The position numbers and the translations under genes were made by a program. The notes beneath the pieces are model-generated. The model was given only the letters and a program-made list of their open reading frames with translations. It was not told where the DNA came from and ran no database searches. A stretch of DNA of 64,000 nucleotides from Enterobacter asburiae (GTDB lineage Bacteria > Pseudomonadota > Gammaproteobacteria > Enterobacterales > Enterobacteriaceae). Each line of letters starts with the position of its first letter. Position 1 is the stretch's first letter. Below, piece by piece: positions 50,509 through 60,505 of this stretch. The stretch spans positions 1 to 64,000 of the forward strand of contig NZ_VRKN01000007.1 in NCBI RefSeq assembly GCF_008080435.1, written 5' to 3'.

Positions 50509-52014
50509 ATGAGTGAAAAAGAACCCTTCTGGCTGGGTATCGATTGTGGCGGTACTTATCTGAAAGCCGGTTTATACAACAGCCAGGGTAAGGAAGTGTG
50601 TATCGAACGTCGCTCCGTTGCCACGCTCAGCCCGCGTGCTGGCTACGCCGAACGGGATATGCCCCCACTGTGGCAGCACTGCCACACTACCGTCGCCACG
50701 CTGCTCAAACATTCAGGCGTAAACGGTAAACAGATCAAAGGCGTCGGCATTTCTGCACAGGGCAAAGGACTGTTTCTGCTCGATAAACAGGACCAACCGC
50801 TGGGCAACGCCATACTCTCCTCTGACCGCCGGGCGCTGGAAATAGTGCAGCGCTGGCAGCAGGACGGTATTCCCGAAAAACTTTATCCGCATACGCGCCA
50901 GACGCTGTGGACCGGGCACCCGGCCTCGCTTCTGCGCTGGGTCAAAGAGAACGAACCGCAGCGGTACCAACAGATTGGCTGCGTAATGATGGCGCACGAC
51001 TATCTGCGCTGGTGTCTGACCGGCGTGAAAGGCTGCGAGGAGAGCAATATCTCCGAGTCCAATCTCTACAACATGAATACCGGGAAATACGACCCACAAC
51101 TTACGCGCTGGCTCGGTATCAGCGAAATTGACGGCGCCCTGCCGCCGATTGTCGGTTCAGCAGAAATTTGCGGGGAAATCACCACTCAGGCAGCCGCACT
51201 TACCGGTCTCGCGGCGGGCACGCCCGTCGTGGGTGGACTGTTTGATGTGGTTTCCACCGCAGTCTGCGCCGGGCTGCAAGACCAACACACGCTAAATGCC
51301 GTGATGGGCACCTGGGCCGTCACCAGCGGGATCGCCAATGCGCTTCGCGACAACGAACCCTTTCCGTACGTCTATGGCCGCTACGTGCATCCGCAGCAGT
51401 ACATCGTTCACGAAGCCAGCCCCACCTCGTCCGGCAACCTTGAATGGCTTACCGCACAGTGGGGCGACATCTCATTCGATGAGATCAACCAGGCCGTCGC
51501 CAGCCTGCCGAAAGCCGAAAGCGATCTGTTCTTCCTGCCGTTCCTCTACGGCAGCAACGCCGGGCTGGAGATGACCAGTGGTTTCTACGGCATGCAGGCG
51601 CTACACACCCGCGCGCACCTGCTGCAGGCCGTTTACGAGGGCGTGGTGTTCAGCCACATGACCCACCTCAACCGCATGCTTGAGCGCTTTACCCTGGTGC
51701 AGGCACTACGCGTCACGGGTGGCCCGACCCATTCCGACGTGTGGATGCAAATGCTCGCCGACGTCAGCGGGCTGGCGATTGAGCTGCCACAGGTGGAAGA
51801 GACGGGGTGTTCCGGTGCGGCGCTCGCGGCGCTGGTCGGCACCGGTGTGTACCCCAATTTCCATGCGGCGCAATGCGCCCTCCGACACGACATTCGTGTC
51901 ATTGAACCTGACATGCGCGCCCATGAGGCCTATCAGCGCAAGTATCAGCGCTACCAGCTACTGATTTCAGCACTACAGGGCTATCACGCCCGCGTTAAGG
52001 AGTACGACCTATGA
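50509..52014 (+). CDS. lyxK: L-xylulose kinase
   Basis: An FGGY-family kinase (about 501 residues) phosphorylating L-xylulose (also called YiaP). N-terminal FWLGIDCGGTYLKAGLY and the C-terminal TGGPTHSDVWMQMLADVSGL are the two FGGY signatures; catalytic Asp is probably in GGLFDVVSTAV. Two in-frame ATGs (50503 and 50509) are possible; the second is better spaced from GTGAG. The stop overlaps sgbH by 4 bases. Confidence 0.95.
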   Translation: MSEKEPFWLGIDCGGTYLKAGLYNSQGKEVCIERRSVATLSPRAGYAERDMPPLWQHCHTTVATLLKHSGVNGKQIKGVGISAQGKGLFLLDKQDQPLGNAILSSDRRALEIVQRWQQDGIPEKLYPHTRQTLWTGHPASLLRWVKENEPQRYQQIGCVMMAHDYLRWCLTGVKGCEESNISESNLYNMNTGKYDPQLTRWLGISEIDGALPPIVGSAEICGEITTQAAALTGLAAGTPVVGGLFDVVSTAVCAGLQDQHTLNAVMGTWAVTSGIANALRDNEPFPYVYGRYVHPQQYIVHEASPTSSGNLEWLTAQWGDISFDEINQAVASLPKAESDLFFLPFLYGSNAGLEMTSGFYGMQALHTRAHLLQAVYEGVVFSHMTHLNRMLERFTLVQALRVTGGPTHSDVWMQMLADVSGLAIELPQVEETGCSGAALAALVGTGVYPNFHAAQCALRHDIRVIEPDMRAHEAYQRKYQRYQLLISALQGYHARVKEYDL

Positions 52015-52664
52015 GCCGACCATTACTGCAGCTGGCGCTCGACCACACCTCTCTTCAGGCCGCGCAGCGCGACGTCGTGACGCTTGCAGATCACGTCGAT
52101 ATCGTCGAAGCGGGCACCATTTTGTGCCTGACCGAAGGGCTGAATGCCGTGCGCGCCCTGCGTCAGCAATGCCCGGATAAAATCATCGTTGCGGACTGGA
52201 AAGTCGCCGATGCTGGAGAAACGCTGGCAGAACAGGCGTTTGGCGCGGGCGCGAACTGGATGACCATCATCTGCGCCGCTCCGCTGGCGACCGTTGAACG
52301 AGGCCATGAGGTGGCACTGCGCTGCGGGGGAGAAATTCAGATGGAACTCTTTGGTAACTGGACGCTGGACGACGCTCGCGCATGGCATCGCGTCGGCGTG
52401 AAGCAGGCAATCTACCACCGCGGGCGCGACGCACAGGCGAGCGGTCAGCAATGGGGCGAAACGGATCTCGCGAAAATGAAAGCGCTCTCCGACATCGGTT
52501 TACAGCTTTCGGTTACCGGTGGTATCACCCCCGCCGATCTGCCGCTGTTTAAGCAGATCAACGTTAAAGCCTTTATTGCCGGGCGCGCGCTGGCAGGCGC
52601 CGCTAATCCGTCGCAGGTGGCACAGGCATTCCATTCGCAAATTCGCGACATCTGGGGAGCGTAA
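52011..52664 (+). CDS. sgbH: 3-keto-L-gulonate-6-phosphate decarboxylase
   Basis: A 217-residue enzyme of the OMP-decarboxylase suprafamily (YiaQ) converting 3-keto-L-gulonate 6-phosphate to L-xylulose 5-phosphate. The active-site set is countable: D11 (LALDHTSL), E33 (VEAGT), D62 and K64 (ADWKVADAG). Coupled to lyxK through an ATGA overlap; 2 bases separate it from sgbU. Confidence 0.95.
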   Translation: MSRPLLQLALDHTSLQAAQRDVVTLADHVDIVEAGTILCLTEGLNAVRALRQQCPDKIIVADWKVADAGETLAEQAFGAGANWMTIICAAPLATVERGHEVALRCGGEIQMELFGNWTLDDARAWHRVGVKQAIYHRGRDAQASGQQWGETDLAKMKALSDIGLQLSVTGGITPADLPLFKQINVKAFIAGRALAGAANPSQVAQAFHSQIRDIWGA

Positions 52665-52666
52665 CT

Positions 52667-53527
52667 ATGCGTCAGCATCCGTTAGGGATTTACGAAAAAG
52701 CGCTGCCAAAAGATCTCTCCTGGCCCGAGCGCCTGGTTCTGGCAAAAAGCTGCGGGTTCGATTTTGTTGAGATGTCGGTTGATGAAACCGACGAGCGTTT
52801 ATCACGCCTCGACTGGAGCACCACGCAGCGTACCTCTCTGGTGGAAGCGATGCTGGAAACCGGCGTGGCGATCCCGTCCATGTGTTTGTCAGCCCACCGT
52901 CGCTTCCCGTTTGGCAGCCGCGACGAGACCGTGCGTGAACGCGCCCGCGAGATCATGACCAAAGCCATTAAGCTGGCGCGTGACTTAGGTATTCGCACCA
53001 TCCAGCTTGCGGGTTATGACGTCTACTACGAAGAGCACGATGAGGGCACGCAGCAGCGCTTTGCCGAAGGGCTGGCGTGGGCCGTCGAGCAGGCCGCCGC
53101 CGCGCAGGTGATGCTGGCGGTGGAAATCATGGATACCGCGTTTATGAACTCCATCAGCAAATGGAAAAAGTGGGACGACATGCTCGCCTCGCCGTGGTTC
53201 AGCGTTTACCCGGACGTTGGCAACCTGAGCGCGTGGGGCAACGACGTCACCGCCGAGCTGACGCTGGGCATTGACCGCATTGCGGCTATTCACCTGAAAG
53301 ATACCCAACCCGTCACCGCGCAAAGCCCCGGGCAGTTCCGCGACGTACCGTTTGGCGAAGGCTGCGTCGATTTTGTCGGCGTCTTTAACACGCTGAATAA
53401 GCTGAACTATCGCGGCGCGTTTCTGATTGAAATGTGGACCGAAAAAGCAAAAGAGCCGGTGCTGGAGATTATCCAGGCACGCCGCTGGATTGAAGCCCGT
53501 ATGCAGGAAGGAGGCATGACATGTTAG
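52667..53527 (+). CDS. sgbU: L-xylulose-5-phosphate 3-epimerase
   Basis: A 286-residue TIM-barrel epimerase (YiaR, UlaE family) producing L-ribulose 5-phosphate. Metal-site blocks are visible: [33 protein letters not shown] and [10 protein letters not shown]. Overlaps sgbE by 7 bases. Confidence 0.95.
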   Translation: MRQHPLGIYEKALPKDLSWPERLVLAKSCGFDFVEMSVDETDERLSRLDWSTTQRTSLVEAMLETGVAIPSMCLSAHRRFPFGSRDETVRERAREIMTKAIKLARDLGIRTIQLAGYDVYYEEHDEGTQQRFAEGLAWAVEQAAAAQVMLAVEIMDTAFMNSISKWKKWDDMLASPWFSVYPDVGNLSAWGNDVTAELTLGIDRIAAIHLKDTQPVTAQSPGQFRDVPFGEGCVDFVGVFNTLNKLNYRGAFLIEMWTEKAKEPVLEIIQARRWIEARMQEGGMTC

Positions 53528-54216
53528 AACAACTCAAAGCCGAGGTGCTGGCAGCAAACCTGGCGCTGCCCGCCCACCAGCTGGTGACCTTTACCTGGGG
53601 CAACGTCAGCGCAGTGGACCGCCAAAGCGGCATGATGGTGATTAAGCCCTCCGGCGTGGAGTACGACGTGATGACGGCGGAGGATATGGTAGTGGTGAAT
53701 ATCGCCACGGGCCTGGTTGTCGAGGGTAATAAAAAACCCTCTTCAGACACGCCCACCCATCTTGCGCTGTACCGTCGTTATCCGGGGATCGGCGGCATCG
53801 TGCATACCCATTCTCGCCACGCCACCATCTGGTCGCAGGCGGGGCAGGACTTACCCGCCTGGGGCACAACGCACGCGGACTATTTCTACGGAACCATTCC
53901 CTGCACGCGCCTGATGACCTCGGCAGAAATTGCCGGGGAATACGAGTATCAGACGGGCGAAGTGATCATCAAAACCTTCGAGGAGCGCGATCTCAGCCCA
54001 ATGCAGATCCCGGCAGTGCTGGTCCACTCCCACGGCCCGTTTGCCTGGGGTAAAGACGCTGCCGATGCGGTCCACAATGCCGTTGTACTGGAAGAGTGCG
54101 CGTACATGGGCCTGTTCTCACGCCAGCTTGCACCGCAGTTGCCGGTTATGCAGCAGGAGCTGCTCGACAAGCATTATCTGCGAAAGCACGGGGCGAATGC
54201 CTATTACGGCCAGTGA
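53521..54216 (+). CDS. sgbE: L-ribulose-5-phosphate 4-epimerase
   Basis: A 231-residue class II aldolase-fold epimerase (YiaS, AraD family) giving D-xylulose 5-phosphate for the pentose phosphate pathway. Zinc ligands H95, H97 (VHTHSRH) and H171 (VHSHGPF), together with D76 and D120, are all in the family positions. Last gene of the operon; its TGA stop abuts the stop of the convergent AraC-type gene with no base between. Confidence 0.96.
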   Translation: MLEQLKAEVLAANLALPAHQLVTFTWGNVSAVDRQSGMMVIKPSGVEYDVMTAEDMVVVNIATGLVVEGNKKPSSDTPTHLALYRRYPGIGGIVHTHSRHATIWSQAGQDLPAWGTTHADYFYGTIPCTRLMTSAEIAGEYEYQTGEVIIKTFEERDLSPMQIPAVLVHSHGPFAWGKDAADAVHNAVVLEECAYMGLFSRQLAPQLPVMQQELLDKHYLRKHGANAYYGQ

Positions 54217-55026
54217 TCAGCCGGAATTAATATGCTCTTTACAGTACCGCCGTTTCCAGACGGCGGGTGTTAGCCCGGTATGCTTTGAAAAGATCTGCCG
54301 AAAATACCCCACGTCATTAAAACCGCAGCGGGTTGCCACTTCGGTGAGCGAGGCGGAGCCATCCAGCAACAGCTTTTCCGCTGCCCTGACGCGCTGGCGA
54401 TGTATCGCCTCCGTCAGGGTTAAATGGAAAGTCCGGCGAAACACGCGTCCGAGGTAATCGGCATTGCAGTGCAACGCTTTTGCCAGTTGCGACGTAGAAA
54501 GGGGCAAATGAAACTGCGTGCGAATAAGCTGCTTCGCCTTCCACGCTATCGCCGCACCGGCTTCATCAGCTTTATCTTCATATCCTGATGAAATGGAAAT
54601 TTGCTGCAAAATCAGTAATAAAATGATTTCCAGCGCCACGCTTCGCTGTAATTTCTCCTGCTCACTCAGGAACTGGCGAAAAAGAGAAATCACATACTGT
54701 GCATCCCTCACTCGGCAATGTTGTTCTATTGCCAAATTTGGCAACCGGGGCGGGTGATGCTCAACCTCAAAATGCAGCCAGTAAAATTTAAGATCGGCCG
54801 GAAAGTCGTCCACGCCCACATGGCGTCGGTCTGGCCAAAGCAGCAAACTCTCTCCTGCTTTTACCTCAAATAACGTGCTTTCTTCCTGGATCGTTAATGT
54901 CCCTTTTTCGACAAAAATAATCTCCCATGACGTTAATTTTCGCGCAGGGTGGCGGCCTACGCCCCGGGAGATAAATAACCCGCCATTCTGGACCTTAATC
55001 GGAAGCGCTATGGATAATTCAAGCAT
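54217..55026 (-). CDS. AraC-family transcriptional regulator of the GPH-GH127 cassette
   Basis: A 269-residue regulator: an N-terminal cupin-like arabinose-binding-type domain (about 20-75: ISRGVGRHPARKLTSWEIIF) and a C-terminal double HTH (165-262: TSQLAKALHCNADYLGRVFRRTF and LTEVATRCGFNDVGYFRQIFSKHTG). Divergent from the GPH carrier gene across 225 bases, so it very likely controls the carrier and glycosidase genes. The inducer is probably an arabinose-containing sugar (inference). No counterpart at this position in E. coli K-12. Confidence 0.88.
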   Translation of the reverse strand: MLELSIALPIKVQNGGLFISRGVGRHPARKLTSWEIIFVEKGTLTIQEESTLFEVKAGESLLLWPDRRHVGVDDFPADLKFYWLHFEVEHHPPRLPNLAIEQHCRVRDAQYVISLFRQFLSEQEKLQRSVALEIILLLILQQISISSGYEDKADEAGAAIAWKAKQLIRTQFHLPLSTSQLAKALHCNADYLGRVFRRTFHLTLTEAIHRQRVRAAEKLLLDGSASLTEVATRCGFNDVGYFRQIFSKHTGLTPAVWKRRYCKEHINSG

Positions 55027-55108
55027 TGATATTCACCATTCCGCTTTTATTGCCATTAATATTCAACTTACGCTTTGATTATTAATTAATATTCGAATAA
55101 CTGTCCGA

Positions 55109-55157
55109 TCGGAATCACATTTTTATCATCAGGTCGGAATCGTCATCTTTTTATACT
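55109..55157 (+). promoter_or_regulatory. Candidate AraC-type activator repeats and promoter of the GPH-GH127 operon
   Basis: TCGGAATC occurs twice as a direct repeat (55109-55116 and 55134-55141), each followed within 2-3 bases by CAT. The second copy ends 10 bases before TATACT (55152-55157), a likely -10 that has no recognisable -35. Direct repeats abutting the -35 region are the usual layout for AraC-family activation. Confidence 0.5.
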
Positions 55158-55251
55158 TTTCCCTTCCCTTGTTGGCCTTTCCATTCGGTGCAGAATAAAT
55201 GAGTACCTTGCACAAATACGATAATAAATTCGATTACCGAGGAGTTACTTC

Positions 55252-56652
55252 ATGACTTCCACACCGATTACAGAATCAGACGTGACACAAGAGGCAACAG
55301 ATGGCCACTTGTCCATCCGCGAAAAAATTGGCTACGGCCTGGGGGATGCTGGCGGTACGGTTATTACCTGCCTGATCATGAATTTTCTGACCTTTTTCTA
55401 TACCGATATTTTTGGTCTGACGCCTGCGCTCGTTGGCACGCTCTTTATTGCCTTGCGTGTATTTGACGCCATTTCCGATCCGGTAATGGGCATTATTGCT
55501 GACCGCACGCAAAGCCGCTGGGGGCGCTTTCGCCCGTGGCAGCTGTGGGTTGCCTTCCCGATCGGGATTATCGGCGTACTGACTTTCACCGTTCCGGAAG
55601 CCAGCATGGGCGTGAAAATCGCCTGGGCATTCGGTACCTATTTGCTGTTGTCCGTGGGCTATACCGCCATCAACGTGCCCTACTGCGCATTGATCAACAC
55701 CATGACGACCCGTCACAGTGAGGTGATCTCCTGCCAGTCATGGCGCTTTGTACTCTGCGGCGTTGCGGGCTTCCTGGTCTCGGTGGGTCTGCCGTGGCTG
55801 GTCGCGGAACTGGGCCAGGGCAATGCCGCAAAAGGTTACCAGCTAGGCGTCGGGGTGCTGTGCGCTGTCGCCGTGGTAATGTTCCTGTGCTGCTTCTTCT
55901 GGGTACGTGAGCGCGTCCCGCTGGCGCTGATGGGCAAATTCACCCTGCGTGAGCATCTGGCCGGTTTGCGTAAAAACGATCAGCTGCTGCTGATGCTGGT
56001 GATGTCGTTCCTGCTGATCAACGTCTTCAACATTCGTGGCGGCGGGTATATGTACTTCATCACCTACGTGCTGCAGGGCAGCACCGCTTATACCTCGCTG
56101 TTTTTCACCATGGTGACCTTTGCGGCCATTCTGGGCGCGGTGATCGTCAGCCCGCTGTCGCGCCGTATTGATACCGTCAAACTCTACTCCTGCACCAACC
56201 TGGTACTCGCCGCGCTCGCGGTGGGCATGTGGTTCCTGCCAGGCGGCCCGGCCCACCAGACACTCTGGCTGATCGTCATTTTGAGCAACGGCGTCATTCT
56301 CGGGTTTACCCTGCCGCTGCACTTCTCGCTGATGGCGTTTGCCGATGACTACGGCGAGTGGAAAACCGGCGTGCGTTCGTCGGGCATGAACTTCGCCTTC
56401 AACCTGTTTTTCATCAAACTCGCGTGGGCGTCCAGCGCCGGGATCATCAGCCTGATGTTTATCGCCGTCGCCTACCAGCCAGGCGCGGGCAATCAAACGC
56501 CGGCTTCACTGCAGGGTATCACCGCCATGGAGACGCTGCTCCCCGCCCTTTTCCATCTGCTGCTGGCCGTCTCTATCCGCTGGTGCAGACTCAACAACCC
56601 TGTGATGTCGCGCATTGCCACCGACCTGCGCCAGCGTCACGTACCATCCTGA
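55252..56652 (+). CDS. GPH-family sugar/glycoside symporter
   Basis: A 466-residue glycoside-pentoside-hexuronide:cation symporter. Family hallmarks are [28 protein letters not shown] near the N-terminus, [21 protein letters not shown] in the first cytoplasmic loop and [18 protein letters not shown] in the second half; twelve membrane segments are predicted. It precedes the GH127 gene by 10 bases, so it probably imports the arabinofuranoside that the enzyme cleaves. An AGGAG site precedes the ATG. Confidence 0.9.
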   Translation: MTSTPITESDVTQEATDGHLSIREKIGYGLGDAGGTVITCLIMNFLTFFYTDIFGLTPALVGTLFIALRVFDAISDPVMGIIADRTQSRWGRFRPWQLWVAFPIGIIGVLTFTVPEASMGVKIAWAFGTYLLLSVGYTAINVPYCALINTMTTRHSEVISCQSWRFVLCGVAGFLVSVGLPWLVAELGQGNAAKGYQLGVGVLCAVAVVMFLCCFFWVRERVPLALMGKFTLREHLAGLRKNDQLLLMLVMSFLLINVFNIRGGGYMYFITYVLQGSTAYTSLFFTMVTFAAILGAVIVSPLSRRIDTVKLYSCTNLVLAALAVGMWFLPGGPAHQTLWLIVILSNGVILGFTLPLHFSLMAFADDYGEWKTGVRSSGMNFAFNLFFIKLAWASSAGIISLMFIAVAYQPGAGNQTPASLQGITAMETLLPALFHLLLAVSIRWCRLNNPVMSRIATDLRQRHVPS

Positions 56653-56662
56653 GGAGAACATG

Positions 56663-58612
56663 ATGTCCATAATGGAAGCCGACCTGCATAAACTGAAAAT
56701 TAACGACCCGTTTCTCGGGCAGTATCAACGACTGGTGCGTGAGGTAGTGATCCCCTACCAGTGGGATGCGCTAAACGATCGCGTGACGGAAGCCGAACCC
56801 AGCCACGCCATCACCAACTTCCGCATTGCGGCGGGCCTGGAACAAGGTGAATTCTACGGCATGGTGTTTCAGGACAGCGACGTCGCGAAATGGCTGGAGG
56901 CCGTGGCGTGGTCGCTGTGCCAAAAGCCTGACCCGGAACTGGAAAAAACCGCCGATGAGGTGATTGCGCTGGTCGCGGCGGCGCAATGTGACGATGGCTA
57001 TCTCAACACGTACTTTACGGTAAAAGCGCCCAACGAGCGCTGGACGAATCTGGCCGAATGCCACGAACTATACTGCGCCGGACATATGATTGAAGCGGGC
57101 GTGGCGTATTTCCAGGGGACCGGAAAGCGCCACCTGCTGGACGTGGTGTCCAGGCTAGCGGACCATATCGATAGCGTGTTTGGCCCGGGCGAAAACCAAC
57201 TGCACGGCTATCCGGGCCACCCGGAAATCGAGCTGGCGCTGATGCGGTTGTATGACGTCACGCAGGAGCCCCGCTATCTCACACTGGTGAAATATTTCAT
57301 CGAACAACGCGGCGTGCAGCCTCACTTTTATGATATCGAGTACGAGAAACGCGGCAGAACGTCATACTGGAACACCTATGGCCCGGCATGGATGGTCAAA
57401 GACAAAGCCTACAGCCAGGCGCATCAGCCAATTGCAGAACAACAAACCGCCATTGGACACGCGGTGCGTTTTGTCTATCTGATGGCGGGCATGGCGCATC
57501 TGGCTCGCCTGAGTCATGACGAGGGTAAACGGCAGGACTGTCTGCGGCTGTGGAAAAACATGGCGCAGCGCCAGCTGTACATTACCGGTGGAATCGGCTC
57601 ACAAAGCAGCGGCGAGGCGTTCAGCAGCGATTACGATCTGCCCAACGATACGGTGTATGCCGAAAGCTGTGCCTCTATCGGTCTGATGATGTTTGCCCGC
57701 AGGATGCTGGAAATGGAGGCCGACGGCCACTACGCCGACGTGATGGAGCGCGCGTTATACAACACGGTACTCGGTGGCATGGCGCTGGACGGAAAACATT
57801 TCTTCTATGTAAACCCGCTGGAGGTACATCCGAAAACGCTGGCGTTCAACCATATCTACGATCACGTGAAACCCGTCCGCCAGCGCTGGTTTGGCTGCGC
57901 CTGTTGCCCGCCGAATATCGCCCGGGTGCTGACCTCGCTGGGGCACTACATTTATACCGTCCGCCAGGATGCGCTTTTTATTAACCTCTACGTAGGCAAC
58001 GATGTCGCCATACCGGTTGGCGACGAAACCCTGGCGCTGCGAATTAGCGGTAATTATCCGTGGCATGAAGAGGTAAAAATTGAAATTACCTCTCCTGCTC
58101 CCGTCACGCATACGCTAGCCCTGCGGCTGCCGGACTGGTGTGCCACGCCTGACGTTTCATTAAATGGAGAAGCGGTAACGGGCGAGCTCTCCCGTGGATA
58201 CCTTTATCTGAGCCGCAGCTGGCAGGAGGGTGACGTCATTACGCTAACATTACCTATGCCGGTTCGCCGTGTGTATGGCAACCCGCAGGTCCGCCAGCAG
58301 GCGGGGAAAGTCGCCCTGCAGCGCGGACCGCTGGTTTATTGCCTGGAAGAGGCCGATAACGGTGCGAACTTACATAACCTCTCCCTGCCAGCTGATAGCG
58401 AATTTCGGGTCTTTGAAGGAAAAGGGATATTCGCCCATAAGATGCTGATTCAGGCAGAGGGGATAGGATGTCACGTGAAGGACACGGATGCACTGTGGCA
58501 GTACGACCGCTCGCCGGTACAACGTCAGCCCCAGACGCTGACTTTCATTCCCTGGTTTAGTTGGGCTAATCGGGGAGAAGGAGAGATGCGGATCTGGGTG
58601 GATGAAGGCTGA
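56663..58612 (+). CDS. GH127 beta-L-arabinofuranosidase
   Basis: A 649-residue glycoside hydrolase of family 127 without signal peptide, hence cytoplasmic. Compared with Bifidobacterium HypBA1, the acid/base Glu is E318 (GEAFSSDY) and the zinc-cysteine site is E334, C336 (VYAESCAS), C414, C415 (GCACCPPN), with a cysteine nucleophile expected. The barrel is helical N-terminally and beta-sandwich C-terminally (ITLTLPMPVRRVYGNP). It should release L-arabinose from beta-linked oligosaccharides. The second of two adjacent ATGs is best spaced from GAGGAG. Second gene of the GPH-GH127 unit. Confidence 0.9.
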   Translation: MSIMEADLHKLKINDPFLGQYQRLVREVVIPYQWDALNDRVTEAEPSHAITNFRIAAGLEQGEFYGMVFQDSDVAKWLEAVAWSLCQKPDPELEKTADEVIALVAAAQCDDGYLNTYFTVKAPNERWTNLAECHELYCAGHMIEAGVAYFQGTGKRHLLDVVSRLADHIDSVFGPGENQLHGYPGHPEIELALMRLYDVTQEPRYLTLVKYFIEQRGVQPHFYDIEYEKRGRTSYWNTYGPAWMVKDKAYSQAHQPIAEQQTAIGHAVRFVYLMAGMAHLARLSHDEGKRQDCLRLWKNMAQRQLYITGGIGSQSSGEAFSSDYDLPNDTVYAESCASIGLMMFARRMLEMEADGHYADVMERALYNTVLGGMALDGKHFFYVNPLEVHPKTLAFNHIYDHVKPVRQRWFGCACCPPNIARVLTSLGHYIYTVRQDALFINLYVGNDVAIPVGDETLALRISGNYPWHEEVKIEITSPAPVTHTLALRLPDWCATPDVSLNGEAVTGELSRGYLYLSRSWQEGDVITLTLPMPVRRVYGNPQVRQQAGKVALQRGPLVYCLEEADNGANLHNLSLPADSEFRVFEGKGIFAHKMLIQAEGIGCHVKDTDALWQYDRSPVQRQPQTLTFIPWFSWANRGEGEMRIWVDEG

Positions 58613-58629
58613 ATATCTGCGGCCTGTTG

Positions 58630-58662
58630 CCCTCACCCCAACCCTCTCCCACGGGAGAGGGA
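58630..58662 (-). repeat. GC-rich extragenic repeat between the GH127 gene and yiaT
   Basis: CCCTCACCCC..CCCTCTCCC..GGGAGAGGG unit in the orientation opposite to the copy at 16987, in the gap between two convergent genes. Confidence 0.8.
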
Positions 58663-58681
58663 GTAAACAGGCTTTACCGCA

Positions 58682-59422
58682 TCAGAAGCGCCAGGTCAGG
58701 CCGGTCATCAGCGCGAAGCTGTCGTCGCGGTCGATCATCGGGCTGTTCTTCACGTCGTCAGGCAACACGGTGTAGACCGCGCTGGCGTTGAGGTACAGCT
58801 TCTGGGTTAACTGATATTTAGCTGCCAGGCCAACGTATGGCGTCCAGCTGTCACCGGCGGTGTATTCATCCAGACCTGAGCGGCGAGACTCGCTGCCGGA
58901 TACGCCGTAGTAGTAGTCGTTATAGCTTTCGTCGCTATAGAAAATACCGACAGAGGGCGTCAGGGTCAGGCGTTCCATCCTGATTGGACGGAAGTAAGAT
59001 ACCTCACCGATCACGCCGCCGCTTTCATCCGTGGCATCACCCGAGACCGCCACTTTCAGCGAACCCCAGCTTTCATGGCGGTAGTACGCGCCGCCGAGGA
59101 AGGCAGAGGCTTTACGTTCATCAAGCTGTTTCATCTGATGGTCGTCGTTGTCATCAGGATCAAAATGCAGCGGCATCCACGACGCGGTCAGGCTGAATTC
59201 ATTTTTTGCGTCTTTCCACAGGATCCATCCTCCGGTGGTCTGGCGAACGTAAAAGCGATCGCCTTCGTAGCTAATTAGCGGTACTGCAGTAGTATTTTCG
59301 TTATAGCCTTTGTAAGGAGACTCATTAAATACAGCCCCCGCTCCAAGTGAAAAATCACCGGCCATTGCTGAGGATGTTGCAAATAACGTGGCAGCGATGA
59401 GTAAATTGTATTTAATAGTCAT
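58682..59422 (-). CDS. yiaT: MipA/OmpV-family outer membrane protein YiaT
   Basis: A 246-residue outer-membrane beta-barrel with a 21-residue signal peptide (ending SSAMA before GDFSLGAGAVFNESPYKGY) and the terminal aromatic residue of the beta-signal (GLTWRF). Same length and position relative to yiaU as in E. coli YiaT. MipA/OmpV proteins include porin-like and MltA-interacting members; its role is unproven. Divergent from yiaU, which may regulate it. Confidence 0.93.
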   Translation of the reverse strand: MTIKYNLLIAATLFATSSAMAGDFSLGAGAVFNESPYKGYNENTTAVPLISYEGDRFYVRQTTGGWILWKDAKNEFSLTASWMPLHFDPDDNDDHQMKQLDERKASAFLGGAYYRHESWGSLKVAVSGDATDESGGVIGEVSYFRPIRMERLTLTPSVGIFYSDESYNDYYYGVSGSESRRSGLDEYTAGDSWTPYVGLAAKYQLTQKLYLNASAVYTVLPDDVKNSPMIDRDDSFALMTGLTWRF

Positions 59423-59542
59423 TACATGTAATCCATTAAAATGCCAAACAAGCGAGGCGCATAATAATGGTTACAAATTTGCCAATGCAACGCTGCGGTT
59501 TATATAATATTATATATAAAATCATATAGATGGGTGCGCATG

Positions 59543-60505
59543 ATGAATAAATTACAGCTAAAACCACGCGAATTAAAAATTATATCCGTCATCGCAGCCA
59601 CCCACAGCATTGGTGATGCCGCCGCCCTGCTGGGCATGGCGCAGGCCAACGTCAGTAAATATCTGTCTGATTTTGAAACGCGGGTTGGACTGAAGGTTTT
59701 TGAGCGCACCACGCGGCAACTGGCCCTTACTCAGTTTGGTGAAGCGTTACTCCCTTACGTTAATGCCACGCTGGACAAGAACAGTCAACTCGTTAATTTT
59801 ATTGCTGATTATAAGCATGAAAAGCGCGGAAAAGTCACAATCTATGCCCCTACAGGTATCGTAACCTATCTCGCGCGCCACGTGATTCATCAGATAGTAG
59901 ACATCGGTGACATCCGCATCTCCCTGAAAACCTACAACCTGGACCGGAATGAATTTTCAGAAGGCGTTTCCTTTCCTGATGACTGCGACATTTTAATTAC
60001 CTATGCGCAACCGAAAGACGAAAGTCTGGTCGCCAGTGTTTTGACAAAATATTCCGTTACGGCATTCGCAACCGTTGAGTATTTAAATAAACACCCCTTA
60101 ACGGGACCTGAAGATTTAATTAATCACTCCTGTATTATGATTGACTCCATGCTGGTCGATGATGCAAACATCTGGCGTTTCCGTGTGCACGGCAGTGATA
60201 ACGTGCATGACTACCGGGTGACCGGTAATTATATTTGCGACAATACGCAGACGGCCCTGGAGCTGGCAAGAAATAATCTTGGAATTGTGTTTGCGCCAAA
60301 AGAGAGTCTGAAGAAAGAATTAACGCAAGGGATGCTGGTCCCCTGCTTCCCGCATCAGGAAGAATGGTGGCTCGATCTGACCGCCATATTCCGCAAACGC
60401 GAATACCAGCCCTGGCGTGTGCAATACGTTCTGGATGGCGTTCTGAACTGCCTGCGCCAGCAAATTGCTCAGGCCGCCCATGGACGGCCTGAACTGGGCG
60501 ATTAG
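59543..60505 (+). CDS. yiaU: LysR-family regulator YiaU
   Basis: A 320-residue LysR-type regulator with HTH at about residues 20-45 ([29 protein letters not shown]) and an effector domain from about 90 ([20 protein letters not shown]). Ortholog of E. coli YiaU. Divergent from yiaT over 120 bases, so yiaT is the obvious target. ATGs at 59540 and 59543 are both possible. In K-12 yiaVW separate it from aldB; here its end overlaps convergent aldB by 4 bases. Confidence 0.92.
   Translation: MNKLQLKPRELKIISVIAATHSIGDAAALLGMAQANVSKYLSDFETRVGLKVFERTTRQLALTQFGEALLPYVNATLDKNSQLVNFIADYKHEKRGKVTIYAPTGIVTYLARHVIHQIVDIGDIRISLKTYNLDRNEFSEGVSFPDDCDILITYAQPKDESLVASVLTKYSVTAFATVEYLNKHPLTGPEDLINHSCIMIDSMLVDDANIWRFRVHGSDNVHDYRVTGNYICDNTQTALELARNNLGIVFAPKESLKKELTQGMLVPCFPHQEEWWLDLTAIFRKREYQPWRVQYVLDGVLNCLRQQIAQAAHGRPELGD

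Noticed and set aside
57550..57984. A 144-codon frame inside the GH127 gene on the same strand
   Set aside because: Out of frame with a gene whose catalytic residues are all intact across this interval; no independent start signal.
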